Assembly (NCBI GenBank): GCA_964649095.1
Contig: CAZYPH010000013.1
Coordinates: 1 to 31,215 of the forward strand
Source of the DNA: CAZYPH01 sp964649095
GTDB lineage: Bacteria > Bdellovibrionota > UBA1018 > UBA923
Direction of reading: 5' to 3'
Length of the DNA: 31,215 bases
Shown here: piece after piece, positions 23,341 to 30,733 of the stretch
Position numbering within the stretch: position 1 is the first letter of the stretch
How the letters are laid out: every line of letters begins with the position of its first letter
Translations under genes and position numbers: made by a program
Notes under the pieces: generated by a model
Databases searched by the model: none
Seen by the model: the letters and a program-made list of their open reading frames with translations, nothing else
What the model was told of the DNA's origin: nothing

Positions 23341-26208
23341 GTGTTGCGCCGTGAGGCTAGTGGGGTGGTTGTATAATCCGGCGCTAGGGCCGCAATAGAT
23401 CACTTCGCCACCGTGAATGCCGCCACCAGGCCCCATGTCTACGACCCAGTCGGCATTGGCAATGACATCGACGTTGTGTTCAACCACGATGACCGTATTT
23501 TTGCGATCGACCAAATCATGTAGTACTTGCAGTAACTTTTTGACGTCGTCGATGTGAAGGCCGGTCGTGGGTTCGTCAAAAATATAAAGCACACCTGTAC
23601 GCGCGCCGTCGTTTAGAATACCGGCAATTTTTAGGCGCTGCGATTCACCGCCTGATAGTGTGCCGGCACTTTGGCCCAACTCTAAATACCCTAAACCCAC
23701 GTTACGCAGAATTTGTAGTTTCGATGTGATGCGAGGGTATTCTCGAAACAACTCTAAAGACTCTTCGACGGTAGTGTGTAAAATCTGGTCAATGTTTTTA
23801 GATTTGAATTCAACTTCGAGAACTTTTTTGGTGAATTTTTTTCCGTCACAGGTTTCGCAGGGGAGTTTTAAATCCGACATAAAATGCATATCTAACGTAA
23901 TCTCGCCTTCGCCTTTACAGTTCGGGCATCGGCCGCCGTCAACGTTAAATGAAAAATGTTTAGGTGTGAGATTGCGCCGAATTGCCGCACCTTGATTGGC
24001 CATAATCGTGCGGATGTCGTCGTAGATTTTAAGATACGTAGCAGCATTTGAACGCCCACTGCGGCTAATGGGTTTTTGGTCTAACAATACAACGTCACGT
24101 AAGTAGTCGGCTCCGTAGAGCCGGTTGAAGCGACCGACTTCAATGTTTTCACGGTGAAGCAGTCTATGTAGTGCTGCATATAGTGTTTTATGTATGAGAG
24201 TTGTTTTGCCGCTGCCAGAAAGGCCTGATACGGCAATCAGTGTGTTTAGCGGAAAGGTTGCGGTGACGTCTTTCAGATTATGTTCACAAGCGCCTTCAAT
24301 TTTTATGACACGATCGTTCGGTTCACGAAACTTTTTCGGCAGTTCAATAAGGGCGGAACGATTCAGGTACTTTGCCGTCAGGCATTTATCATCGGATAGT
24401 ATAGTTTTCAGGGCCCCGGCGGCGACAACCTGCCCACCGCGTTTGCCGGCAAAGGGGCCAATCTCAACGATATGATCTGCCGCGCGAATAACTTCTAGAT
24501 CGTGCTCTACAACTACGAGGGTGTTGCCGTTGTCACGTAGCTCTAACAAAAGCTTAATGAGTTTTTGAGTGTCGGCCGGATGCAGACCTATCGATGGTTC
24601 ATCGAGAACATAAAGGGTCGAGCACAGTTTATTGCCCAGTTGTGTGGCCAAACTTATGCGCTGGCACTCGCCACCAGATAGGGTCTTTGAAAGACGATCA
24701 AGTGTAAGATAGCCCACGCCCACGTTGTCTAAAAAATGGAGCCGATGTTTAATTTGATTAAGCGCTTCTTTGGCAGCTTGCTCGGCCTGTTTACCGAGGT
24801 GTAGGTTTTGAAAGAATACCTTCGCCTTTTCGACGGAGAGCTCTAAGACGGAGCTAATTCTATAACGCAGGTTGGTTTTTGTATCGACCAAATGCACGTT
24901 TAAACCTTGAGCATTAAGCCTTGAGCCTTTACATACCTGACACAGTCTTTGTGATTGGTAGCGGCGCACAAAGACTCGAATATAAATTTTGTAACGGTAC
25001 GATTCTAACTCAGCAAAACAGGCCAAAATGCCCTGAAACCCAGCCGACTTTTTTGATTTGCTCTTGGGTTGGGGTGCGCCATTAAATAAAAGATGTTTAT
25101 GCTCTTTTGGTAAATGTTCATAAGGCACGTCGAGAGAAATTTTATGTTCGTTACAAAAGGCAAACATGTCCTTTTTCCATTCCGCCGATGCCGGCTTCGT
25201 GAACGGATCGATCGCGCCCGCTCGAATCGTTTTGCGTTTGTCGGGCACGATAAGATCTTCGTCTAGTTGTAACGTATATCCAAAGCCACTACAGGCCGAA
25301 CAGGCGCCAGCCGCACTATTAAATGAAAAATGTTGAGGCTCGGGGCGCTGAAAGTTAATTTGGCAAACATCACAGCGAAAGTGTTTGGAGTAAGGTGTGA
25401 CTTTAAAACGTGTCAATTCATCTGATGCCCCAGGTACTTGAGCTACAAAGATTTCGCCGTTGCCTTGGCTGAAGGCTTGATCAAGCGCGTCGAATAGTCG
25501 GCCGGCTTCGCTTGGTGTGGCTAAACGATCAATCACCAGTCCAACAACATCATCGTTTGCAAAGAATGTTTCTGTCGTCTCGGCGACGTCGACTAAGACG
25601 TCTTCGTTCGAGCGGATGACTAACAAACGCTCATAGCCTTCAGCGACTAGACGTTTTTTGGTTGTAGAAAAAAAATCACCCTTAAATAGATTGAGATCTA
25701 GTTTTGCGCATATATACAATTTTGTATTTTTAGGTAAGGCGCTAATAGCTTTTTCGACCCATTGGCTAGAGTGGCTCGTGACTTCGTTCTCACAGGATGG
25801 ACAAAAAGTGCGCCCGACTTTAGCAAACATAATCCGCAAGTAGTCGTGCAGTTCACTCATGGTGGCTACGGTCGATCGGCTGTTGTTGATGGTGTTTTTT
25901 TGTTCTAATGCAATGGCGGGTGGGACGTTTTCTAAGCCGTCTAAATCTGGTTTCGGCATTTTGTCTAAAAATTGACGAGTGTAAGTAGATAGACTTTCAA
26001 TGTAACGTCGCGAACCCTCGGCATACAGCGTATCAAAAACTAACGACGATTTTCCAGACCCTGAAATACCCGTCACAATCGTAAATTGTTTGAGGGGTAT
26101 TTCTAGAGAGATATTTTTTAAATTATTTTGTCGTACATTTTTTAGAATAATCGCGCGTTTTTTTGGAGTGCCAGAAGGCGAAGACGAAGATGAAACTTTT
26201 GTTGGCAT
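23284..26208 (-). CDS. uvrA: UvrA-family excinuclease ABC subunit A (divergent, possibly a paralogue class)
   Basis: UvrA is the DNA-damage-scanning ATPase of nucleotide excision repair. The 974 residues contain two ABC modules with Walker A GISGSGKSS (about 48-56) and GLSGSGKTT, signatures LSGGECQRISLA and LSGGESQRLKIA, and Walker B VLDEPSIGLHP and IFDEPTTGLH. Both zinc modules are present: CDVC-x20-CSAC and CPNC-x19-CETC. A segment around KRLVAEGYERLLVIRSNEDV to GNGEIFVAQ occupies the UvrB-binding position. Several blocks differ from housekeeping UvrA, for example IALEQKNTINNSRSTVATM against the usual IDQKTTSRNPRSTVGTV, so it may be a second UvrA. A Ser-rich N-terminal extension of about 18 residues and a Thr/Ser tail are extra. 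The ATG at 26208 has no visible ribosome binding site but is the only option upstream of the conserved start. Confidence 0.88.
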   Translation of the reverse strand: MPTKVSSSSSPSGTPKKRAIILKNVRQNNLKNISLEIPLKQFTIVTGISGSGKSSLVFDTLYAEGSRRYIESLSTYTRQFLDKMPKPDLDGLENVPPAIALEQKNTINNSRSTVATMSELHDYLRIMFAKVGRTFCPSCENEVTSHSSQWVEKAISALPKNTKLYICAKLDLNLFKGDFFSTTKKRLVAEGYERLLVIRSNEDVLVDVAETTETFFANDDVVGLVIDRLATPSEAGRLFDALDQAFSQGNGEIFVAQVPGASDELTRFKVTPYSKHFRCDVCQINFQRPEPQHFSFNSAAGACSACSGFGYTLQLDEDLIVPDKRKTIRAGAIDPFTKPASAEWKKDMFAFCNEHKISLDVPYEHLPKEHKHLLFNGAPQPKSKSKKSAGFQGILACFAELESYRYKIYIRVFVRRYQSQRLCQVCKGSRLNAQGLNVHLVDTKTNLRYRISSVLELSVEKAKVFFQNLHLGKQAEQAAKEALNQIKHRLHFLDNVGVGYLTLDRLSKTLSGGECQRISLATQLGNKLCSTLYVLDEPSIGLHPADTQKLIKLLLELRDNGNTLVVVEHDLEVIRAADHIVEIGPFAGKRGGQVVAAGALKTILSDDKCLTAKYLNRSALIELPKKFREPNDRVIKIEGACEHNLKDVTATFPLNTLIAVSGLSGSGKTTLIHKTLYAALHRLLHRENIEVGRFNRLYGADYLRDVVLLDQKPISRSGRSNAATYLKIYDDIRTIMANQGAAIRRNLTPKHFSFNVDGGRCPNCKGEGEITLDMHFMSDLKLPCETCDGKKFTKKVLEVEFKSKNIDQILHTTVEESLELFREYPRITSKLQILRNVGLGYLELGQSAGTLSGGESQRLKIAGILNDGARTGVLYIFDEPTTGLHIDDVKKLLQVLHDLVDRKNTVIVVEHNVDVIANADWVVDMGPGGGIHGGEVIYCGPSAGLYNHPTSLTAQHLPERPTTTSQSIVTDTPG

Positions 26209-26236
26209 GAATTCAATTCAACATCGATTCGCGCCT

Positions 26237-26266
26237 TTGAAAATAGAAACGTGTAGCGTCTATAAT
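26237..26266 (+). promoter_or_regulatory. Near-consensus sigma70 promoter
   Basis: TTGAAA (26237-26242, five of six) and a perfect TATAAT (26261-26266) are separated by 18 bases. Transcription would start near 26273, about 400 bases before the next plus-strand start codon at 26681, so it drives either a long leader or a separate RNA. Confidence 0.6.
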
Positions 26267-26416
26267 GCGCTCAATAGAACCAACCACGATAACGATGAAA
26301 TAATACAAACTAACCACGTCTTTTTTGAACTCATACTCAGACCCACCTACCAATATCATGTGCAAGCAGCAGTCCAAAATTGGGGTCAAAAGTTTAACGG
26401 TTGCTGTGTAATAAAG

Positions 26417-26430
26417 TTGATTAATATCAA
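26417..26430. promoter_or_regulatory. Perfect FNR/CRP-superfamily binding palindrome
   Basis: TTGATTAATATCAA is an exact match to the FNR consensus TTGAT-N4-ATCAA. The sequence match is direct; which regulator binds, and whether it controls the downstream plus-strand RNA/gene or uvrA, is inference. It lies about 150 bases downstream of the promoter at 26237, so it cannot be a classic class II site for that promoter; it would fit repression or a second, weaker promoter near 26453-26459. Confidence 0.45.
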
Positions 26431-26443
26431 ATGCTTAAAACGC

Positions 26444-26601
26444 GTTGTGGCCGAATTGTTTTGGTGTGTCCGTTGCGCCCTGGGTCGCGGTAGCAAACCT
26501 AGTGATTCGTTGTGTTTAGGATCTATAGTTCTGTTCAAAACTTCGACAAGAAATTACCGCGAGTTATGCCCTTGGGGAGTGCAAAAAACTTGGCCCACAA
26601 C
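26444..26601 (+). ncRNA. Candidate structured RNA or leader with nested long-range stems
   Basis: Three complementary pairs nest in order: GTTGTGGCC (26444-26452) with GGCCCACAAC (26592-26601, one bulged C); TTGCGCCC (26473-26480) with GGAGTGCAA (26576-26584, one G-U pair and one bulged A); and TCGCGGTA (26485-26492) with TACCGCGA (26555-26562, perfect). Together they would form one long interrupted hairpin of about 158 bases with internal loops, a 6S-RNA-like outline. The pairings are seen; existence of the RNA is inference, and no 6S signature is claimed. Confidence 0.3.
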
Positions 26602-26680
26602 TTGCTCTAAAGCCCGGCAGTTGCTGGTACTGCAAACATTGCAATACACAGCAGGTTGTTTTTAACTGTTAGGAGAGTTT

Positions 26681-26989
26681 ATGACGAAACTAAAGAAACG
26701 TTCTTTTTACGTAAGCGTTTTGGGTTTGATGGTTGGTGTGCCGTTAGTTGTAGCATCGGTGCCATCACGCACGGTAGCAAGCAATGGTGGTGGTGGTTAC
26801 AACAATAATACTGCCATCTATCAAGAGCTGCATGAAATCAAAGTGACCAAAACAAAGGCTATCAACTTTGATGCTGATATTGCAAAACTCTCGGCTCAAG
26901 AAAAGTTGCACCGTGATGTAAATAATTTACGTTTACAAGGCGCTGCAGAGCGTTTGCAGAATCAAAAATACAAACCTTCTGGAAGCTAA
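26681..26989 (+). CDS. Small secreted protein of unknown function
   Basis: This 102-residue protein has an excellent ribosome binding site, AGGAGA, 6 bases before the ATG. A basic start (MTKLKKR) and a hydrophobic stretch form a signal peptide with likely cleavage after RTVA (about residue 33). The mature part begins with a Gly/Asn-rich SNGGGGYNNN linker and continues as about 55 charged, probably helical residues (KLSAQEKLHRDVNNLRLQGA). There are no cysteines and no lipobox. It is downstream of the unusual 472-base region, so its expression may depend on that leader. Its 3' flank leads into the scaffold gap. I recognise no family. Confidence 0.75.
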   Translation: MTKLKKRSFYVSVLGLMVGVPLVVASVPSRTVASNGGGGYNNNTAIYQELHEIKVTKTKAINFDADIAKLSAQEKLHRDVNNLRLQGAAERLQNQKYKPSGS

Positions 26990-26997
26990 TAGGTCGC

Positions 26998-27579
26998 TTA
27001 AAATAAATTAAGATGTGGGTGGNNNNNNNNNNGCGGTCGCTGTATTGAAATACAACAAAGTTGCTCGATGCGTTGAAGTCCCACGGCAAGGTCTTCTAAC
27101 ATTTTCGCTTCCATTTGTAATAACACCATCAACACACGCTCGCGTGTGGTGCGTGAGCCCCAAATCGTCCATTCGACGTCGCATTGTTTTGTCGGTGATT
27201 CGGTCAACGTAAAACGACCAGCGCTGGCAGAACCTAACTCCGACATATGAAATGAATATTCAACTACGCTATTAGGGGTAAGGCTCGTTAGGCTTTGTTC
27301 AACAGAACCTGATTTGCTGCTATGCCACGACTGTGTAGCGCCTACCCCTGCTGAAGCGCCTCCGTAATAAAATTTTATCAAAGGGTCTTTTGCTACCCAG
27401 GGTGACCACAATTCCCAGCGCTTAAAATCGTTGAGCTGATTGTAAACGGATTCACAGCTAGCCTCGATCATTCGCGTCTGAGTGTATTTGAAATCGGCTG
27501 GTTCATTTTGCACGCGACGATAGACAAGACCAACGGCACCTAATACCAAAATTAAGAGTACGATTAAAAAATTTCGCAT
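26998..27579 (-). CDS. SRPBCC-superfamily protein with N-terminal membrane anchor; 3' end inside scaffold gap
   Basis: The N-terminus is one hydrophobic segment (about 3-20, FLIVLLILVLGAVGLVYRRV), followed by a START/SRPBCC-type domain. The block VYNQLNDFKRWELWSPWVAK, then DPLIKFYYGG, is the usual beginning of polyketide-cyclase-like SRPBCC proteins, which bind hydrophobic ligands in a helix-grip fold; VEWTIWGSRTTRERVLMVLL and the final amphipathic helix complete it. Ligand and role are unknown. Ten N at 27023-27032 fall in the last codons, so the true stop is not known; the conserved part ends near QRIEQLC, about 180 residues, close to the normal family length. The stop at 26998 depends on the gap being exactly 10 bases. 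It is divergent from the DUF2079-type gene by 28 bases. Confidence 0.8.
   Translation of the reverse strand: MRNFLIVLLILVLGAVGLVYRRVQNEPADFKYTQTRMIEASCESVYNQLNDFKRWELWSPWVAKDPLIKFYYGGASAGVGATQSWHSSKSGSVEQSLTSLTPNSVVEYSFHMSELGSASAGRFTLTESPTKQCDVEWTIWGSRTTRERVLMVLLQMEAKMLEDLAVGLQRIEQLCCISIQRPXXXXHPHLNLF
27023..27032. other. Scaffold gap of ten N
   Basis: Ten undetermined bases, probably a placeholder of arbitrary length. The 7-base word GGTCGCT occurs on both sides (26992-26998 and 27034-27040), which may hint at an unresolved short overlap. Confidence 0.95.
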
Positions 27580-27607
27580 ATGGTGATTGTAACAAAAGAA
27601 GATTGTT

Positions 27608-29371
27608 ATGTATCAACTAGAAAAATTTCTTTTTTCAATTTTGTTGTTGTTAGTTTTTTTGGGCGGTTGGCGACGGGGTTTTGAAATCGCGCAACTGGCT
27701 CCGTTTGGTTTGATGTGGTTGATCGTATATATGGTCACGCACATTAGGGCACGTTTAAAACCCCAGACTGGTTATAAATCTAAAATATTTATTGAAGAGC
27801 TTGTTACGCATCGCTGGCTGCCGAAGTTATTCGCTGTCGTCGTTACCTGGTGGGCGGCCTCGTATGTTGTGCTGCACTGGGTTAAATACGCGGCGTTTGT
27901 CACGGGACCGTATGATTTTGGCTATATCTACCATGCCGTGTGGTCGCAGTATGCGAAGTGGTTTGAGCATTTCGATTTACCCGTGCTGTACTCTAGTATG
28001 GCCCGTTCAGAAACGTATCTGAGTGAACATTTTGCGCCGATTTTGGCCATAATTAGCCCGTTTCTGTTGATTTATAAGCAGCCGACTACACTCTTCATCG
28101 CGCATATTATTTCGATTCTAAGTGGGGCGTTGATAATTTTTAAATTGGTGCATGATCGTTTGAAAAGTCGACCTTTAGCTGCGAGTGTGGGGTTGGCCTT
28201 TTTGTGTTACCCCGCTGTGACCGCTGGTTTAGCATTTGATTTTAGGGAAGACGCTTTTTTTATTCCGCTACTAAGCGGTCTGTTGTGGTTAGTAGATTCG
28301 GCGCGCCAAAAAATGATCCCCTTCTATCAATGGATTGTATTTGTATTTTTGTTGTTTGCGCTGCTTGGCGTTAAAGAAAATGCGCCGATCGTGGTGGTGT
28401 TAATTGGTGCGCTTACGATGTTCTCGGCAAAGTGCCAGGTGGGCAAAGATTTAACGGCGTCTCGCAATTCAAAGTTCGTTTTTGGTTCAGTAATTATACT
28501 AACTAGTATATTTAGTTTTTATTATATAAATTCTGTTTTAACGCCCCTGTTTAGTACAGGCAAAATGCCTGTGCTGGCGTCACGTTTACAGTTTTTAAAG
28601 CCTGGCCAGCCGTTTGATAATCAAATCTTATTTCAGTTTATCGTTCATGAGCCTTTCGCTGTGGCTATCAACATCTTCAAATACCGGTGGCACGCGGGCG
28701 TTCCACGCTACGTAGCGCAGGTCTTTTTGCCTTTGTTGTTGCCGTTATTATGGATTCTGGTTCAACGAAGACGGTCTAAGAGTTTTCCGATACTCCGACA
28801 CGCTCACTTTTATATGGCACTAGCTTACGCAGCTGCAGCGTTCGTGTTGGTTGCAGTGAATGGCGTCTTTACCGGACTAACCATGGGGTACCATTATGAA
28901 CTGTGGATGGTGCCATTTGTATTCATGGCCATCGTAAATTTGTTAGCAAGTGTGCCAGATCAGGCGCGCAATCGTGTGATCGCACTAGTTTTATTAGGGG
29001 TGTTGTCGACGGCGGGGCGTAGTCCAACGCTGAGTATTCGTGAGCTATGGCCCACGCACGAAGCAAAACAACTCGCACATGAGTTAGAAGCATTCAAATT
29101 AAAGTATGTGCACGTTCATAGCGCGCCCATTGTTGCAGTGTCGGGGTTGTTTGCGCATTTATTAGACCGAAAAGAAATTTATATCGCAGCGCCCGACACA
29201 TTTAAAAAGGTGTCGGGGCGTAAGTACTATTATCTAGAAAGTCGTATAGAAGTAGATCGCTATGGCTCGATTACATTAGCGCATGGCCTCGATCTCGCGC
29301 GCAGTAACAATGCGCGTGGCTGTGTGGCGCTTGATACCTATGCGCACCTTCTAGCTTTCGAGTGCCATTGA
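27608..29371 (+). CDS. DUF2079-type polytopic membrane protein (GT-C glycosyltransferase-like)
   Basis: The 587-residue protein has about ten hydrophobic segments up to residue 460 and a soluble C-terminal domain of about 120 residues. The segment GPYDFGYIYHAVWSQYAKW followed by ETYLSEHFAPILAIISPFL matches the DUF2079 pattern, in which an Asp-Phe/Leu-Gly early loop and an HF-x-P segment occur. DUF2079 proteins resemble GT-C glycosyltransferases that use polyprenyl-phosphate sugars, with the early-loop Asp as catalytic candidate; no activity has been assigned here. AAGAAGA precedes the ATG at 27608. It is divergent from the SRPBCC gene (28-base gap, so promoters must sit within coding sequence or be very compact) and convergent with the HD protein, 8 bases away. 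Confidence 0.78.
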   Translation: MYQLEKFLFSILLLLVFLGGWRRGFEIAQLAPFGLMWLIVYMVTHIRARLKPQTGYKSKIFIEELVTHRWLPKLFAVVVTWWAASYVVLHWVKYAAFVTGPYDFGYIYHAVWSQYAKWFEHFDLPVLYSSMARSETYLSEHFAPILAIISPFLLIYKQPTTLFIAHIISILSGALIIFKLVHDRLKSRPLAASVGLAFLCYPAVTAGLAFDFREDAFFIPLLSGLLWLVDSARQKMIPFYQWIVFVFLLFALLGVKENAPIVVVLIGALTMFSAKCQVGKDLTASRNSKFVFGSVIILTSIFSFYYINSVLTPLFSTGKMPVLASRLQFLKPGQPFDNQILFQFIVHEPFAVAINIFKYRWHAGVPRYVAQVFLPLLLPLLWILVQRRRSKSFPILRHAHFYMALAYAAAAFVLVAVNGVFTGLTMGYHYELWMVPFVFMAIVNLLASVPDQARNRVIALVLLGVLSTAGRSPTLSIRELWPTHEAKQLAHELEAFKLKYVHVHSAPIVAVSGLFAHLLDRKEIYIAAPDTFKKVSGRKYYYLESRIEVDRYGSITLAHGLDLARSNNARGCVALDTYAHLLAFECH

Positions 29372-29379
29372 GTTGTCAT

Positions 29380-30696
29380 TTAACGTGCTGCATATATGCG
29401 CGTGACCGTGCGATTACGCGAATAGTTTTGGTACAAGTTTGTACAGTCTTCTAATCGATAAGCGCGTGGTGTTGTAAACTTGTCGTCATAACGCACAAAC
29501 AACGGGTCTAACTTGTGGGTACGTTCGGTGCCCGAAATATATTTTGATAGTTCACTAGAACTTTCTTTTTCTAAAAACGGAATTTCTTGGCGAGACAGGG
29601 TTTGGGTGAGTTTACGAATCGAACGCCCATACTCTTGTTCGCCAATTTTGGTGTGCGGCATGCCCGATGTAAACTCGCCAACAAGCTCCAGTGGTTTTTT
29701 TTCGGCAATGCGTTTAGCCCATTGGTTTTTTGTCTGATTGAGATGGGTATAGAGAAAATAGTCATCATGAAACGCATACGCATCAATATCGCTCGGTATT
29801 TGATACGCGCAATCTTCTGACGCCAAATACTGCGCCAGCATTTCATCGTAGATCACTGTTTTGTGGTGGAAGTACACAATCATGAACATGTGCAAACGCG
29901 AGATTAAAAAATCTTCAAACGTGTAAATGGCCTTGTGCCCTAGGGTCAAGTAACAATGGTCGTTTTCAATGTGCGACGTCAGACTAGATACCAACCAAGC
30001 CAAATCAAACTTACCGTAGTTGACGCCACAGTAATACGAATCGCGCGATAGGTAATCCATGCGGTCAACGTCGATTTCACTCGATACCATTTGATGTAAA
30101 ATGGGGCGGTAGTTGATGCCATCGATGATAAAAAAATCATCATGGGGTGCGACGTCGTCGTTTAAAATACTCGCTATGTGACGCGGGCTAATGTCGAGCG
30201 GCTTGAGTGCCTTGTGTAGGATCGGGGTCAGTGGGCTCTCCAAAATAATTTTTAGCGTATAGTCTTCATGCGTGGCACGGCGGTTTTTTTTTGAATCGTT
30301 ACTGCGCACACTGTCTAACTGTAGGTCTTTGAGCGGCGGCATCGCGAACTCTGTGGTGTGGCTCAGGGGGCCGTGTCCGATGTCGTGCAAAAGTGCCGCA
30401 AAACGCACGGCGGTACGCAGTCGTTGAAAGTGCCGGCGGTTTGATTTGCTGGCAGTGCTGCGTGTTAATTTTAGTGGGCTTTCTGGTTTACGAAAAATCG
30501 TATCAAACACAAGCCCCGCTAAATGCATCGCCCCCAATGAATGCGAAAAACGATTGTGGGTCGCACCTGGAAAACTATTTTCAGCAAAACCTAGCTGTTT
30601 AATCTTTCGCAGGCGTTGGAAGTACAACGAATCAATGACACCAGTTTCCGTCGCACCAATAACAATTGAGCCATGAATGACGTCACGTATTTCCAT
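29380..30696 (-). CDS. HD-domain phosphohydrolase (COG1078/YwfO-type, dNTPase-like)
   Basis: The 438 residues match the HD superfamily branch that includes dGTP triphosphohydrolases and SAMHD1. The start MEIRDVIHGSIVIGATETGV with FQRLRKIKQLGFA is the family N-terminus. Metal-binding residues are visible: His in ATHNRFSHSLGAMHLAG, the His-Asp pair in AALLHDIGHGPLSHTTE, and the late Asp in VSSEIDVDRMDYLSRDSYYC. B. subtilis YwfO hydrolyses dNTPs; the substrate here is not established. A low-complexity basic insertion (LTRSTASKSNRRHFQRL) sits before the HD pair. It follows the outer-membrane-like gene by 36 bases on the same strand, and an 11-bp inverted repeat lies just before its ATG. Confidence 0.88.
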   Translation of the reverse strand: MEIRDVIHGSIVIGATETGVIDSLYFQRLRKIKQLGFAENSFPGATHNRFSHSLGAMHLAGLVFDTIFRKPESPLKLTRSTASKSNRRHFQRLRTAVRFAALLHDIGHGPLSHTTEFAMPPLKDLQLDSVRSNDSKKNRRATHEDYTLKIILESPLTPILHKALKPLDISPRHIASILNDDVAPHDDFFIIDGINYRPILHQMVSSEIDVDRMDYLSRDSYYCGVNYGKFDLAWLVSSLTSHIENDHCYLTLGHKAIYTFEDFLISRLHMFMIVYFHHKTVIYDEMLAQYLASEDCAYQIPSDIDAYAFHDDYFLYTHLNQTKNQWAKRIAEKKPLELVGEFTSGMPHTKIGEQEYGRSIRKLTQTLSRQEIPFLEKESSSELSKYISGTERTHKLDPLFVRYDDKFTTPRAYRLEDCTNLYQNYSRNRTVTRIYAAR

Positions 30697-30699
30697 AGG

Positions 30700-30733
30700 A
30701 TCTCATTGTATACCGATCGCGCTACATTGAGAT
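30700..30733 (-). repeat. Inverted repeat just before the HD-protein start codon
   Basis: ATCTCATTGTA (30700-30710) and TACATTGAGAT (30723-30733) are complementary except for one base, with a 12-base loop. In the minus-strand RNA the stem runs from the upstream stop codon to 3 bases before the ATG at 30696 and would cover the GAGAT that is the only ribosome-binding-like sequence. Confidence 0.45.

Larger units (their letters stand above)
26209..26680. other. 472-base gene-less region between divergent genes
   Basis: No credible protein-coding frame lies here. The region holds a near-consensus plus-strand promoter (26237-26266), a perfect FNR-type palindrome (26417-26430), and a stretch from about 26444 to 26601 with three nested complementary segments, each listed separately. 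The first 180 bases are A-rich and C-rich with little G; base composition then shifts to GC-richer from about 26440. No known RNA signature (RNase P, tmRNA, SRP RNA) was recognised. Confidence 0.7.

Noticed and set aside
26273..26640. RNase P RNA, tmRNA or SRP RNA in the intergenic region
   Set aside because: The length would suit RNase P RNA or tmRNA, but their signature sequences (the GAGGAAAGUCC block, a tRNA-like GGUUCGA arm) are missing, as is the SRP core.
26090..26665. Plus-strand open frame of 191 codons across the uvrA start and the intergenic region
   Set aside because: It starts antisense inside uvrA, lacks a ribosome binding site, and its composition (many Cys, Trp, no domain-like pattern) is not protein-like. 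The region is better explained by promoter, operator and RNA features.
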